DNA of 64,000 bases from Pelodictyon phaeoclathratiforme BU-1 (GCF_000020645.1 NC_011060.1:1502501-1566500), one strand, 5' to 3'. Counted from the stretch's first letter, positions 25,636 through 35,667 are shown. Notes: a model not told the origin generated them from the sequence alone. Made by a program: numbers and translations.

Positions 25636-28434
25636 TTATGCTGCAAGTTGCCGGGCCAATGCCAGAATTTCATTGATTTCAGCCGGACTGAAGACTCCGC
25701 GAATGCCTTTCGGGTGGATGACCGTGAAGGGGGCGTTGATCAGGTCTCTTTTTTCAACTTTTTCACGTTCCGCAAGAACGTTTTTGAGGAGGTTTAAAAA
25801 GTCGAGTTGGCGAGTGGAAAAGTTGGAATGCTGTTTGATAAACTGATTGAACGCATCGGCAACCGTTTCAGGGAAGCTCTTGAGAATTTCGAGGCCGAGA
25901 ATATGGCGGATAAACTGGATGAAATGGGCCTTGCGGTTTTGATAGACGGCACGCAACAGCTCCTCGGTAATGTGCGGATGCTCTTCGTGGAGCAGCTCCG
26001 CAAGTTCAGTGGCCTCTTCAGGGGAAATCTCTTTACCCTCCTTGATTTTGGAAAGAATCGGATTCTGTTTTGTCAGTTCGGTAATGAGCGATTCAACCAT
26101 TTCGCGGTAGCGGGTAATGCTGACGGCCTCATTTCGGGGGCCGAATTCAACCATCTCTTTATGGTGCAGAAGATCCTGCAAGTTCAGGTGAACTTGACCG
26201 ATTGCGCCGCTATCAGGCTCGCGAAACTTCATCAACTGGGAGAGCTTTTCAATCAGCTCGTCGAAGCTCTCTTCCGTAGCCTGGTTCCAGAAGTGTTTCG
26301 TTTGAGCGGCCCGTATCAATTCCTCTTCTTGTTTCACAAAGCCGACGCTCAGGGGAAGCTGGCTGATCTGCTCGGCAATACCGTCGTTGAGCGTGCCGTA
26401 GCGCTCTTTCTGGTCGCGAAGTTTTGCCAGTGAACTCTCCAGAACGTCCCGCTCAAAACGCATGGCTTTAAAATCGGCATCCGAGACGGTTCTGAAGAGT
26501 GGTTTGATCTCGCTTCTCAGATTTTCCAGCTTTTGGGGTGTGAGAGATATCCAGAAGTTCTCCTCTTCCAGAGGGTGAAGAAGCGATGCGGCCTCTTTGA
26601 TCACCACTGAGGTATGCGGAAGCCCGGCAATCTGTTTACGCAGTTTTACCACTTCCCGTTCTGCAATGGCCGTGTTACCAATTGAGAGGGCATATTCAAT
26701 TTTGTCGAGCCGCAGCCCGAACAGTTTCACCGGAAGCGGGAGTTGCTGTGTCAGCTCTTTGCCTTTGGGCTGAAGCTTGAAATATTCGAAGTTGTCCCAG
26801 CAGTCAAGAATCAGGAAAAGCTCTTTTTTGGTGCACCATGGCTTGATTTTTGCGGGTTCAAGGAGCCGCGTGCCTCGGCCAATCATCTGCCAGAATTTTG
26901 TGTAGGAGTAGACCGGCTTGACAAAGACGAGATTGACGAGTTCCCGGATGTCTATACCGGTATCGAGCATGTCAACACTGATGGCGATGCGGGGCATATC
27001 GCTGTTCGTAAACTGATCGAGCAAACCTCCCTTGCCGTAGACGCGGGGGTCATCGGAAACCAGAACCTTGGCAAGTTCGCCTTTGTATTCCGGGTAGAGC
27101 CTGTCGAATATCTCTTCAATTCTGCGTGCATGGGCTATGGTGGCGCAGAAGAATATGGTTTTTCCGGGAAGAACGCCGTTCTGGTCTTTGATGCACTCTT
27201 CCATGAACTCTTTGACAATCAGGCTGTTCGTCCCCCGATTGATCACCTGCTTTTCAAGCTGCGTCCCTTCAAAATTGATCTCTTCGATATCCTTGCCTTC
27301 GAGAATCAGTTTTTTCTGATCTTCAAGGGAGATTGTCCGCTTGCTGATGCCCTCCATCTGGAATTTCGTCTGGATTTTCATCACCTGGAAATTGCACAGA
27401 TATGGCGGAATATTGTTCACTGCCTCTTCATAGGTATAGGCAAAGGTTGGAAGGCCATTCTCGCAGTGAAAGAGGTTGAAGGTGTTGTGGTCAAGAATAT
27501 CTGTGGGGGTTGCCGTCAGCCCCAGGGTGATTGTTTTGAAGTAATCGAGGATCTCCCCCCAGGTGTTGTAGATGGAGCGATGGCTCTCGTCTACGACAAT
27601 GAAGTCAAAGAAAGAGGGTGAAAGGTATGATGATTCATCCCTGATGAGGTTGAGCATCGTTGGGTAGGTCGCAATGTAGATACGGCGATCTTTTGCAAAA
27701 ACCTTTTCACCGCTGTTGGGCCAGCGAGGTTCGTGGGGCAAATGCTCCTTGAAGGCGGAGAGCGCCTGCTCACGCAAGGCAATGCGATCGACCAGAAAAA
27801 GAATTTTTTCAGCATGTCCGCCACGCATTAGGGCATCAACCATGGCGATTGCGGTGCGGGTTTTCCCTGTGCCGGTGGCCATAACGAGCAGGAAGTCCCG
27901 CTTTTTCTGTTCAATGGCTTCGAGGACGGATCGAATGGCGCGAATCTGATAATCCCGTCCGGCAATGGCTGTATTGATCAGTTCTTCGGTGAGAGGCTTG
28001 CGGCTTCTGCGGATATAGCTGAACCGCTCAAGGTCATCACGGGTTGGAAAGCCGATTACCTTTCGTGGAGGGTAGTTGTCGATATCCCAGAAAAAGGTCT
28101 CAAGGCCATTGGTATAAAAACAGAATGGAAGCTCGACGCCCAACTGTTTCCAGATATTGCAGCAATACTGTTTTGCCTGTTCACGGCCAATGGCTGCATC
28201 CCTACTTGTTTTTTTTGCTTCAACGACGGCAAGAGGTTTGCCATCCTTACCCAGCAAAACATAGTCGCTGAACTGATGGCCTTCATAAGGAGTGCGGGGT
28301 TCCTGCACCCCTTCGGGCAAACCGACAAGAATATCGAACTCTGCTACAACCTGGAGAGGATCGTTCACGTTCCAGCTCGCCTGCAGTAACATCCTGTCAA
28401 TCAATTCGATGCGGGTTTGCTGCTCGTTTTTCAT
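25636..28434 (-). CDS. hsdR: type I restriction endonuclease subunit HsdR (EcoEI type)
   Basis: A 932-residue restriction and translocation subunit. The PD-(D/E)xK nuclease is at the N-terminus (Asp57 in FSDYVLLG, Glu72 and Lys74 in LAVVEAKK). The SF2 translocase follows: TGTGKT at 187-192, DESH at 282-285, LGLTATP, then QMIGRGTRL. The C-terminal ~200 residues resemble the EcoEI_R_C domain that contacts the methylase. First gene of the operon hsdR-AlbA_2-hsdM-ORF-hsdS; no clear ribosome site was seen before the ATG. Confidence 0.95.
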   Translation of the reverse strand: MKNEQQTRIELIDRMLLQASWNVNDPLQVVAEFDILVGLPEGVQEPRTPYEGHQFSDYVLLGKDGKPLAVVEAKKTSRDAAIGREQAKQYCCNIWKQLGVELPFCFYTNGLETFFWDIDNYPPRKVIGFPTRDDLERFSYIRRSRKPLTEELINTAIAGRDYQIRAIRSVLEAIEQKKRDFLLVMATGTGKTRTAIAMVDALMRGGHAEKILFLVDRIALREQALSAFKEHLPHEPRWPNSGEKVFAKDRRIYIATYPTMLNLIRDESSYLSPSFFDFIVVDESHRSIYNTWGEILDYFKTITLGLTATPTDILDHNTFNLFHCENGLPTFAYTYEEAVNNIPPYLCNFQVMKIQTKFQMEGISKRTISLEDQKKLILEGKDIEEINFEGTQLEKQVINRGTNSLIVKEFMEECIKDQNGVLPGKTIFFCATIAHARRIEEIFDRLYPEYKGELAKVLVSDDPRVYGKGGLLDQFTNSDMPRIAISVDMLDTGIDIRELVNLVFVKPVYSYTKFWQMIGRGTRLLEPAKIKPWCTKKELFLILDCWDNFEYFKLQPKGKELTQQLPLPVKLFGLRLDKIEYALSIGNTAIAEREVVKLRKQIAGLPHTSVVIKEAASLLHPLEEENFWISLTPQKLENLRSEIKPLFRTVSDADFKAMRFERDVLESSLAKLRDQKERYGTLNDGIAEQISQLPLSVGFVKQEEELIRAAQTKHFWNQATEESFDELIEKLSQLMKFREPDSGAIGQVHLNLQDLLHHKEMVEFGPRNEAVSITRYREMVESLITELTKQNPILSKIKEGKEISPEEATELAELLHEEHPHITEELLRAVYQNRKAHFIQFIRHILGLEILKSFPETVADAFNQFIKQHSNFSTRQLDFLNLLKNVLAEREKVEKRDLINAPFTVIHPKGIRGVFSPAEINEILALARQLAA

Positions 28435-28535
28435 GGCATGTTGACAGGTTGCATCACATTAACAATCCGGAGAGACGTTCAATATACACCATGCTTTCGG
28501 AAGTACACAGGAATAGTGATTCCTTTTATAACGAT

Positions 28536-28718
28536 TTACCGGTTGCAAAGAGATTTCGTTAACGACGGAAATAGATGCCATAACAGCTTGGATGTCAAAT
28601 CGCTGGAGTGGTTGGTCATTATTCTTGTTTTCCGAGGGTTCTGCAGCCATCTGCGGATTCGGTTGTCGAGAGAGCCTGACAATGCAACCGGACATACAAG
28701 CGTATTGATTTTAATCAT
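28536..28718 (-). pseudogene. second N-terminal relic of the SAM methyltransferase
   Basis: The frame opens MIKINTLVCPVALSGSLDNR then IRRWLQNPRKT, matching the relic at 13295-13450 residue for residue over most of 30 positions, and then diverges into a 60-residue nonsense tail. The ribosome site (AAGGAGAA) and leader are also alike. The SAM-binding core is missing in both copies. Confidence 0.6.
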
Positions 28719-28756
28719 TTCAGCGTTCTCCTTGAGAGGACTAACAATGAAAATAT

Positions 28757-28810
28757 CCTGCCAGCAGAGATCCTCTCCTTTGTTTTCAGAAAAGGATCTC
28801 TGCTGGCAGG
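28757..28810 (-). terminator. strong 18-bp hairpin after the PEBP gene
   Basis: Perfect inverted arms (CCTGCCAGCAGAGATCCT and its complement) of 18 bases with an 18-base loop lie 13 bases past the stop of the leftward gene at 28823. The minus-strand run after it is TATTTTC, a weak T-tract. Best read as its terminator. Confidence 0.65.
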
Positions 28811-28822
28811 TTTATTGAGTGA

Positions 28823-29377
28823 TCAGCGACCATATTTGGCTGTAAAGCTCGCTTTTGCAAGGGTATTGGCATGAATCATGAAGCCGATCAATGCTGCGGA
28901 GGCTTCGGCAGGAGCATCAATTTTTTCAATTTTCAAGGCATAGACGGTAAAAATGTAACGATGGGGCTTATCGCCTTTTGGTGGACATGCACCGCCGAAT
29001 GTATGGGTACCAAAATCTGTACGACCTTGAAGAGTTCCTGGAGGCAGAAGCGTCCCTGTTGCATCCCCGGCACCATAAGCCAATTCGGTCACACTTGCCG
29101 GGATATTGTAGACAACCCAATGCCACCAGCCTGAGCCTGTAGGAGCATCAGGATCATACACGGTAACGGCATAGCTTTTTGTTCCATTCGGCCCTGCTGT
29201 CCATTTCAGCGCTGGTGATTGATTTTTCCCCGTACAGCCAAAGCCATCAAATACTTGTTCCTCGGTGAGGGTGGCTCCGGATTGAATCGTTGGGCTTGTG
29301 AGCCTAAAGTTACCGGCAAGTGCTACCGTCGAGGTACAACAAAGAGCGACAACGACTAAAAACAATTTTCTGAACAT
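28823..29377 (-). CDS. exported YbhB/YbcL-type PEBP-family protein
   Basis: A 184-residue protein with a signal peptide (MFRKLFLVVVALCCTSTVALA, split about residue 21) and a phosphatidylethanolamine-binding-protein fold. Conserved PEBP elements: YDPDAPTGSGWWHWVVYNIP (ligand-site Asp-Pro-Asp-Ala-Pro and His), FGGACPPKGDKPHRYIFTVYAL. Bacterial members are often called Raf-kinase-inhibitor-like, but the physiological ligand is unknown. The export signal places it in the periplasm. A strong AAAGGAG ribosome site precedes the ATG. Confidence 0.88.
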   Translation of the reverse strand: MFRKLFLVVVALCCTSTVALAGNFRLTSPTIQSGATLTEEQVFDGFGCTGKNQSPALKWTAGPNGTKSYAVTVYDPDAPTGSGWWHWVVYNIPASVTELAYGAGDATGTLLPPGTLQGRTDFGTHTFGGACPPKGDKPHRYIFTVYALKIEKIDAPAEASAALIGFMIHANTLAKASFTAKYGR

Positions 29378-29523
29378 GGCAATTCTCCTTTTTTACACGA
29401 TGTTGACTGGTTGTATCATATGAACGATACGAAAAGGATAAAGATACATCATGTTTCCGGAAGAACACAACAGCGGTTACGCCTGTTACACGCCGCACGT
29501 TTACTCACTGAAAGGCTCTCTAT

Positions 29524-32500
29524 TCATAACTCCTCCCCAAGCTGATGGATAAATATCTTTCCTGCAAACCTGGGCTCTCCTGCTGCTTCCACGATCTTCC
29601 TGTGATGCGTAAAAAGAATCACCTGGCTTTTTTCGCCCAGTTCGCTGAGTGCTTTGAGGGTTGCCTGTGAACGTCGGTCGTCGAAGTTTATGAGGATATC
29701 GTCAACAATAAAGGGCATGGGTTCGCTTGACTCTGTCCGCCATTCAAGGGTGGCAAGACGCAGGGCAAGGTAGAGCTGGTCGCGGGTGCCGGAACTCATT
29801 GCTTCAACCTGCAGCCAGCTTTCATTTGGCCGCACACCGGCCAGAACCAGTTTGCCATGGTCGTCACTGTCGGTACGCAGGCCGGTAAAGGAGCCCAAGG
29901 TCAGCTCAGTGAAATAGCGGGAGGCAATTTTCAGCACGGGTGCCTCGTTATCCTGGCGATAGCGCTCGGTCTCGTCACGCAGCATTTTTGTGGCCAGCTT
30001 GATGCGGATGTAGCGTTCGGTCAGACGACGGATTTTTGTCAGGGAGTGTTGCAGGGCTTCGGCAAGCTCAGCCGCTTTACTGCCGCCATTCATTCGCTCA
30101 AGCTCATTTTTTTTGCGGCCAACGCTCTCCGCCAACTGATTGATTTCAGGATCGAGCAGGCTGACGATCTCTTTGTTCAGCAAGTCGATACGACCGGGAA
30201 GTTCATCAGGATTGAGTGATTCGGCATGAAGCTCAAGATCGGCAAGGGTTGTGCCCCCGGCAATGCGGGAGAGATTCCGTTCCAGCTCCTGTTGCCGGTT
30301 TGAAAGTATTATCCAGGTCGCGGAGCGTTGTTCAGCCACAATCAACTCCTCACGTGTTTCGCAACGAGCAGCGTGACGCATTGCTGCAAGCTCCTCTTCG
30401 CAACTCCGCAGATCAGTTTGCGTTGTGACAAGGGCTTTTTCGAGTAACTCCAGCTCTTCACTTTCTCGATTCAGCACGGCCTGCTCCTGACTGGCACGAT
30501 CAAGACGAAGTTTAAGTTCCGTGACGGCAGGGTTGGATTCGATGCCTGCAAGATCAGGAGCAATCTTCTGCACCAGCAGTTCAACATCCCTTTCGAATTC
30601 AGTTGTGTCCCGGTCAATACCCTCTATCCGTTTGCGGAAATCATCAGCCTCCTTGAGTCGTTCAAAACAGCTCTGCAGCGTTTCAATAAAATCAAGCACT
30701 TCGGATGGGAGCGCCCTGCCATCAAGCCCGAGAGGGGTAAGGGCATCACTCCACTCCCTTTGCCAATCCTTCAGCTCCTCTTCAGCCCGATTCCTCTTCT
30801 CTACAGCATTTTCCAGCGCTTTTTGGCCATCACGAAGTTTGCCGTCCAGCAACTCCCGCTTTTTCTGAACCGTTTCAATAGTGTTCAGAAGAGATCGGGT
30901 ATAGTCGAGTGGCTCCTGCAACTCTTCTCCAGGGAATCTTTTAACATCATCTGAAGCAGCAAGTTCCTTCAGGAGGGCTCCCCGCAACTCTCCTCTCCGT
31001 TCCACCTTTTCATCCAACTCTCTCTGGCTCTTCTGATGCTCCCGCACCTGGATGCGCAGATGTTCAAAGGAGCCAAGCCAGGCGCTCATCTCGCGTGGAG
31101 AGAGGGGTGTCATTCCGCATGATGCCCATTGTTCCTGCCAGCGGCGCTGAAATGCGGCAAGAGCATTATCAGCACCTGCCTCTTTTTCATGAAGCGCTAC
31201 CAGCTTCCTGGTACTCTTTTCCGCCTCAGCTTTCAGTGTTGCATGTTTTTGAACAAGCTCCGCTTCGCGATAGAGGCGGTCGGCACTCTGGTCAGCCAGG
31301 CCAACCATCCTCTCGTAGGCCTCCGGAAGCGGGTGTTGGGAGTCATAACTGCGGCTCTCTTCAGCAACATCCTCCTGATTGATCCATTGACGACGCAGAA
31401 GTTGCCATCCCTGCTCCCGTCGGCTTCTCTTCTTTGCCAGCTCCTCTTCACCGGGAACGTCAGAGGCAAACTCAAGATCACGGAGCGCCTCTTCAGCCAC
31501 TATCTGCTGCTTTTCCAGCTCTTCCCTTTCTGCAAGAAGCTGCCGTTTATGATCGCTCAAGGCACGGAACTCCTCATCAAAAAGGTTTACCGTTTCCACC
31601 AAAGGAAGTGGCAGGTGAAGCACCTGTTCCAGTGCTCCATTCCAGAGAGCGAGACGGTGCAATGCCGCATGGCACTCACGCTCGCCTCTCTGCTGCTCCT
31701 GCTCCAGAGCAATGATCTGAGCATCGATATCCCCGACCCTTTCAGCAGCAAGAAGTGCCCGCAAAAGTTGAGTTGTTTCAGTAAAAGGTGGAAGCAGCCC
31801 TCTTTCACCATCCACCCTCTCCAATGCCTTTTCAATCTCCTGCAGTTGAAGCCGGGTATTGCGGTTTCCCTGGAGAAGCGCTTCATGGCGGGAAGCAAGC
31901 TCCTGCACTCTTCTGCGCTTCGAGAGACCGGGACGGAGACTTTCAACCTCATTGATGGTTAATTCCGGTTTGATCTGCCGGAGAAGAGATGCCGCCGCTG
32001 TTCGGGCGCTGATGCGCTGCCCTTCGCGCTGCGGACGGTCACTTTTGGCTTTCCGGTACTCGCCAAGCCGCTGATAGAGTTCATCAATCACAACAGCTTC
32101 ATCGAGCAGAGTCCGGTTCAGTGATAGTCCGCCCATTTTTTCACGAAGCGCCTGAACTCTTGCAATGACCTGCTCATGGTGAATGCGGGCCTCTCTCTCC
32201 CTCTGTTCAAGGGTTGTACGTCGTTCGCTGAAGTCCAGAGGAAGAGGGATTACCTCGCCCAGTTCAGCCAGTTGCTGCATCAGGTTTTTACGATCTGAAA
32301 GATCAGGCAGCGCCTGTTGCAAACGCTCAAGTCTTCTTTTTTCGGTCTCCAGTTCCTGCTTTCTCTTTTGCCGCTCCGTCAGCCTCTTCACTGCATCATC
32401 AAGAGCCTGACGATGCTCCTCCCACTCACGCCCCGAAAGGGTGACCTCTTTCGATTGCCTCTGCAGCTCCTTGTGAAAAGCCAGCGCCTCATTGATCAAC

Positions 32501-33039
32501 CTGCTTGAACCCTGTGGTCTGAAAAGGCTCTCCCCTTCCCGATCAAGCTCGTCAATGACCGGTTTCAGTGAGGCAAGCCCTGCCCCGGCAGCGAAGAGCG
32601 CCTTGCCCACCTCTCCCTGCTGGTCAAGAATGCCTTGCCCTCCCATAACCAGCGTCTCATGGTTAATACCGTAAAGCGCAAGAAAAAGCTCTTTTTCAAT
32701 ACCATGCAGCCAGGGCGTCAGGGCTGATGGCTCAATCGGATTGTCGTGCTGGTCGAAGAGATCTTTCACGCTTCGTTTCCGGCGAAAAAATGCAAGTTCC
32801 GTGCCATCTCTTCCCTCCAGGCATCCACCCACCAGAAGTTGCTGGTTCTGGTGAAGAAAATTATCGGAGGTGCGCAAGGGAAAGCCAAAAAAGAGGGCTT
32901 GAAGCGCTCTCATGGCGCTGCTTTTCCCGGCTTCATTGGGGCCATACACAATGTGCAGGCCGGGAAGCGGAGAAGAGAAATCAAGAAGCTGACCGGAAAA
33001 CGGGCCAAACGCTTTCAGCTCCAGCCGTTTAATTTTCAT
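29524..33039 (-). CDS. SbcC/Rad50-like (YhaN-type) ATPase
   Basis: A 1171-residue SMC-like ATPase: N-terminal Walker A GPNEAGKSSAM with the typical LKAFGPFSG opening, a long coiled coil (about residues 180-960, many Glu/Arg/Leu heptads), and a C-terminal half with the signature MSSGTRDQLYLALRLA and Walker B FIVDDIL. Together with the 33029 gene it forms an Mre11-Rad50-type nuclease complex for DNA-end processing. The ATG at 33039 has GGAGG 5 bases upstream; an in-frame ATG four codons earlier lacks one. It overlaps the nuclease gene by 11 bases. Confidence 0.87.
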   Translation of the reverse strand: MKIKRLELKAFGPFSGQLLDFSSPLPGLHIVYGPNEAGKSSAMRALQALFFGFPLRTSDNFLHQNQQLLVGGCLEGRDGTELAFFRRKRSVKDLFDQHDNPIEPSALTPWLHGIEKELFLALYGINHETLVMGGQGILDQQGEVGKALFAAGAGLASLKPVIDELDREGESLFRPQGSSRLINEALAFHKELQRQSKEVTLSGREWEEHRQALDDAVKRLTERQKRKQELETEKRRLERLQQALPDLSDRKNLMQQLAELGEVIPLPLDFSERRTTLEQREREARIHHEQVIARVQALREKMGGLSLNRTLLDEAVVIDELYQRLGEYRKAKSDRPQREGQRISARTAAASLLRQIKPELTINEVESLRPGLSKRRRVQELASRHEALLQGNRNTRLQLQEIEKALERVDGERGLLPPFTETTQLLRALLAAERVGDIDAQIIALEQEQQRGERECHAALHRLALWNGALEQVLHLPLPLVETVNLFDEEFRALSDHKRQLLAEREELEKQQIVAEEALRDLEFASDVPGEEELAKKRSRREQGWQLLRRQWINQEDVAEESRSYDSQHPLPEAYERMVGLADQSADRLYREAELVQKHATLKAEAEKSTRKLVALHEKEAGADNALAAFQRRWQEQWASCGMTPLSPREMSAWLGSFEHLRIQVREHQKSQRELDEKVERRGELRGALLKELAASDDVKRFPGEELQEPLDYTRSLLNTIETVQKKRELLDGKLRDGQKALENAVEKRNRAEEELKDWQREWSDALTPLGLDGRALPSEVLDFIETLQSCFERLKEADDFRKRIEGIDRDTTEFERDVELLVQKIAPDLAGIESNPAVTELKLRLDRASQEQAVLNRESEELELLEKALVTTQTDLRSCEEELAAMRHAARCETREELIVAEQRSATWIILSNRQQELERNLSRIAGGTTLADLELHAESLNPDELPGRIDLLNKEIVSLLDPEINQLAESVGRKKNELERMNGGSKAAELAEALQHSLTKIRRLTERYIRIKLATKMLRDETERYRQDNEAPVLKIASRYFTELTLGSFTGLRTDSDDHGKLVLAGVRPNESWLQVEAMSSGTRDQLYLALRLATLEWRTESSEPMPFIVDDILINFDDRRSQATLKALSELGEKSQVILFTHHRKIVEAAGEPRFAGKIFIHQLGEEL

Positions 33040-34288
33040 GACGTCCTCCATGCCCTATCTTTGCCATCAGCAGCTCCTTCACCTCTTCACGAAGGGCAGT
33101 CAGCTCCTCCTCACCCGGTTTAAATGGGTCGCCATCGCTGAGCAGCTCAGGAGGGAGTTTGGTGCGAAGCTTTTCAAATTCCGGAACAAGGCCGACAAAG
33201 GTTGACTCTTCAAACTGAAGCTCTTCAACCGATTGCAGCAAAGCCTCTACCGGAGAGTCATCTGCCCCCTGCACCCTCGGCCCTGCACCCTTCAGGCTTT
33301 TTATAATGATCTTTTCAATCCACACATCACCAAAGCTTGCAGCAACAGCCCGAAACTCCTCACTCCATTGAAGCGCATCCTCGTGAAGTTCGCCATGAAG
33401 CGCTGTTATCCCCTCTACGATTAATCGAACGGCAAGCGGACGGCCATACGCCTTTACCCTCTCCTCTTCAAATGCCTCACGGACAAGGTCGCAGAGAGAG
33501 TCAGCGGTATCGCATCGGGCAGAATCAACCCGGCAGAGCGCCCAGCGAAGAACATCAAGCTCACGCTCTTCAACTGAGACAACACGCCCTTCATCGACCG
33601 AGACCAGCGTACACCCCTTGGGGCCTGTTTCGCGAATATGACGCCCCTGAATATTGCCGGAAAAGACAACCCAAGGGTCGCGGCAGATCTCTTCACGCTG
33701 ATGAATATGGCCAAGCGCCCAATAGTGGTAACCCTTTGAGCGGAGCGCATCCAGCGTGCAGGGCGCATACGGCTCATGGCCCGGACGACCATTCAGGCTG
33801 GTATGGAGAAGCCCGATAGTGAAGAGCGCCGGATCACCCTGGGGAAAGTTGCGAACCAGATCATCCATCACCGATCGGGAAGAGAAGCTCTGGCCATGAA
33901 TGGCAACACCATAGTGATCAAGGAGCAGGGTTCCAACGCTCCGGTGCGGGAAGAGGGTCACATTGTCAGGCAGTTTCAGTGATCTGGTGATTTGCCTTGC
34001 CGCATCATGGTTTCCGGAGACCATGATAACCGGGATACCCGCATCGCGCAGCCGCCCCATCCGGTTCACAAAATAGAGGCCGGTGTTATAGTCCTTCCAG
34101 TCACCATCATAGAGATCGCCTGCCAGCAAAACAAACGCAACCTTTTCATCGAGAGCCAACTCCACGAGATTGTCAAAAGCCCGTCGGGCCGCCAGCCGTA
34201 TCTGCTCCAGCGGAGCATCCTGATACGCTTCAAGCCCCTTCAACGGACTATCAAGATGAATATCTGCCGCATGAAGAAAGGTGAACAT
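33029..34288 (-). CDS. SbcD/Mre11-like (YhaO-type) exonuclease
   Basis: A 419-residue calcineurin-like metallophosphoesterase. Metal motifs are AADIHLDSP (D-x-H), AGDLYDG, GNHDA and GHIHQRE, in the order of the Mre11/SbcD family. It is the nuclease partner of the downstream Rad50-like ATPase. The reading frame could begin at a TTG at 34303, but the ATG at 34288 starts directly at FTFLHAADIHL, the usual N-terminus. Gene pair overlaps, so probably co-translated. Confidence 0.88.
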   Translation of the reverse strand: MFTFLHAADIHLDSPLKGLEAYQDAPLEQIRLAARRAFDNLVELALDEKVAFVLLAGDLYDGDWKDYNTGLYFVNRMGRLRDAGIPVIMVSGNHDAARQITRSLKLPDNVTLFPHRSVGTLLLDHYGVAIHGQSFSSRSVMDDLVRNFPQGDPALFTIGLLHTSLNGRPGHEPYAPCTLDALRSKGYHYWALGHIHQREEICRDPWVVFSGNIQGRHIRETGPKGCTLVSVDEGRVVSVEERELDVLRWALCRVDSARCDTADSLCDLVREAFEEERVKAYGRPLAVRLIVEGITALHGELHEDALQWSEEFRAVAASFGDVWIEKIIIKSLKGAGPRVQGADDSPVEALLQSVEELQFEESTFVGLVPEFEKLRTKLPPELLSDGDPFKPGEEELTALREEVKELLMAKIGHGGRHEN

Positions 34289-34361
34289 AACGGAATCGCT
34301 CAAGGGTTAGGGAAAGTGGCTGACAAACCATCATATCATTTTTCACCATCAACAAGAACCA

Positions 34362-35336
34362 TTAACGGTTCATCAGCTTATGGATGTCAAGCAGATTGTT
34401 ATCGATGCTGTGATTTAATTTGACCGCTTTATTGAAAGGGACATGAACAATTTTTTCATTGGTGATGCCTATCATCATGCTTTTCTGATCATCAAGCAGG
34501 GCTTCAATGGCGGCAACTCCCATTCTTGTAGCATTTACCCGGTCTTTAGCTGTTGGGCTGCCTCCTCGCTGAATATGACCAAGAATTGATACGCGCACAT
34601 CCAGATCAGGGTGTTCGTTACGTACTTTTTCGGCGATTTTCATGGCGCCGCCAGCTTCATCACCTTCAGCAACCATGATAATCCCGCTGGTCTCCTTTTT
34701 CTTGTACCCTTTATGCAGAAATTTTTCAAGCTCAATATGCTGCTCATTTGATTCGGGAATCAAAATGACCTCTGCTCCACAGGCAATGCCGCTGGTCAAA
34801 GCGAGTAAACCTGCTTCGCGACCCATGACTTCAACAAAGAAAATTCGTCCGTGCGATCTGGCCGTATCCCTGATTTTATCAACAGCTTCAACAACCGAAT
34901 TTAATGCGGTTTCATATCCGATGGTATAATCAGTCCCATACATGTCATTATCGATTGTGGCAGGAATTCCGATAAAAGGGATATTGTATTCCTGCGACAT
35001 CACCAGCGCACCCGTAAAAGAGCCATCGCCACCAATAACAACAACAGCATCAATTTCGGCCTTTTTCAGTTGCTGATAAGCTTGTTCACGACCTGCCGCA
35101 GTTCTGAACTCGTCACTCCGTGCTGTCTGCAGCATGGTTCCTCCAAGCTGAAGAATTCCACTGACATCAGAAGATCTCAGTGCAACAAAATCGCCTTCAA
35201 TCATCCCCTGGTAACCACGACGAATACCCGTGACTTTAAGCTTGTTGACGATTGCTGCACGGGTTACTGCCCGAATTGCAGCATTCATTCCCGGCGCATC
35301 ACCACCGGAAGTAAAAACAGCGATTTTTCGTATCAT
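34362..35336 (-). CDS. pfkA: ATP-dependent 6-phosphofructokinase
   Basis: A 324-residue PfkA: GGDAPGMNAAI at 11-21, GGDGSF at 102-107, the catalytic TIDND at 127-131, and a downstream GREAG. The residue after GIP is Ala-Thr in the active-site loop and Gly occurs at 103/105, as in ATP- rather than PPi-using enzymes. It phosphorylates fructose-6-phosphate in glycolysis. It stands alone between the YhaNO pair and the island, so it marks the probable end of the core chromosome segment. Confidence 0.96.
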   Translation of the reverse strand: MIRKIAVFTSGGDAPGMNAAIRAVTRAAIVNKLKVTGIRRGYQGMIEGDFVALRSSDVSGILQLGGTMLQTARSDEFRTAAGREQAYQQLKKAEIDAVVVIGGDGSFTGALVMSQEYNIPFIGIPATIDNDMYGTDYTIGYETALNSVVEAVDKIRDTARSHGRIFFVEVMGREAGLLALTSGIACGAEVILIPESNEQHIELEKFLHKGYKKKETSGIIMVAEGDEAGGAMKIAEKVRNEHPDLDVRVSILGHIQRGGSPTAKDRVNATRMGVAAIEALLDDQKSMMIGITNEKIVHVPFNKAVKLNHSIDNNLLDIHKLMNR

Positions 35337-35413
35337 ATTTTTCTGAAAATTTTTTCTTTACTGTTCTCCTGAACGGTTATGAGTCATCCAAAGTAATAAT
35401 CGCAAGCGGAAGA

Positions 35414-35590
35414 TTACTTATCAGAGACTATTTTATCTATCAAACCCTCTTCCATTCCGGCACGCAGTGCTGTCGGAAAAATCTGTCTCTCTCTCGGAAC
35501 AAAAGCAAATCTAACATCAGCAGACTTGAGGACGTTGCCAAGTGTATCAGAAGCTGATAAATGCTGGTTTAAAGCATAAACAACATGCAA
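35414..35590 (-). pseudogene. remnant reading frame, C-terminal piece of an unidentified protein
   Basis: An open frame of 58 codons ends in ...RFAFVPRERQIFPTALRAG then MEEGLIDKIVSDK and a stop; the sequence looks protein-like rather than random. No start codon with a ribosome site; a stop lies just upstream of TTG at 35590. I could not identify the family. Perhaps the tail of a gene lost when the island was inserted. Confidence 0.3.
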
Positions 35591-35637
35591 TTACAACAAA
35601 GCGACTGATATTTACAGGAAATTATAAGCATATGCCA

Positions 35638-35667
35638 ATAATAAAGCTAATTGATTAGCTTTATTAT
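35638..35667. repeat. 14-bp-arm A/T-rich palindrome
   Basis: ATAATAAAGCTAAT-TG-ATTAGCTTTATTAT is a perfect inverted repeat with a 2-base loop, followed by ATTTTTTCG. It might be a bidirectional terminator or an element boundary between pfkA and the island. No gene ends next to it on the + strand. Confidence 0.5.

Noticed and set aside
26743..27621. 292-codon + strand frame
   Set aside because: Antisense within hsdR, whose helicase motifs are certain; low-complexity shadow.
31129..31962. 277-codon + strand frame
   Set aside because: Antisense to the coiled coil of the YhaN-like ATPase, where biased codons open false frames.
34288..34303. TTG start for the SbcD-like gene
   Set aside because: No ribosome site and the ATG at 34288 gives the usual family N-terminus.
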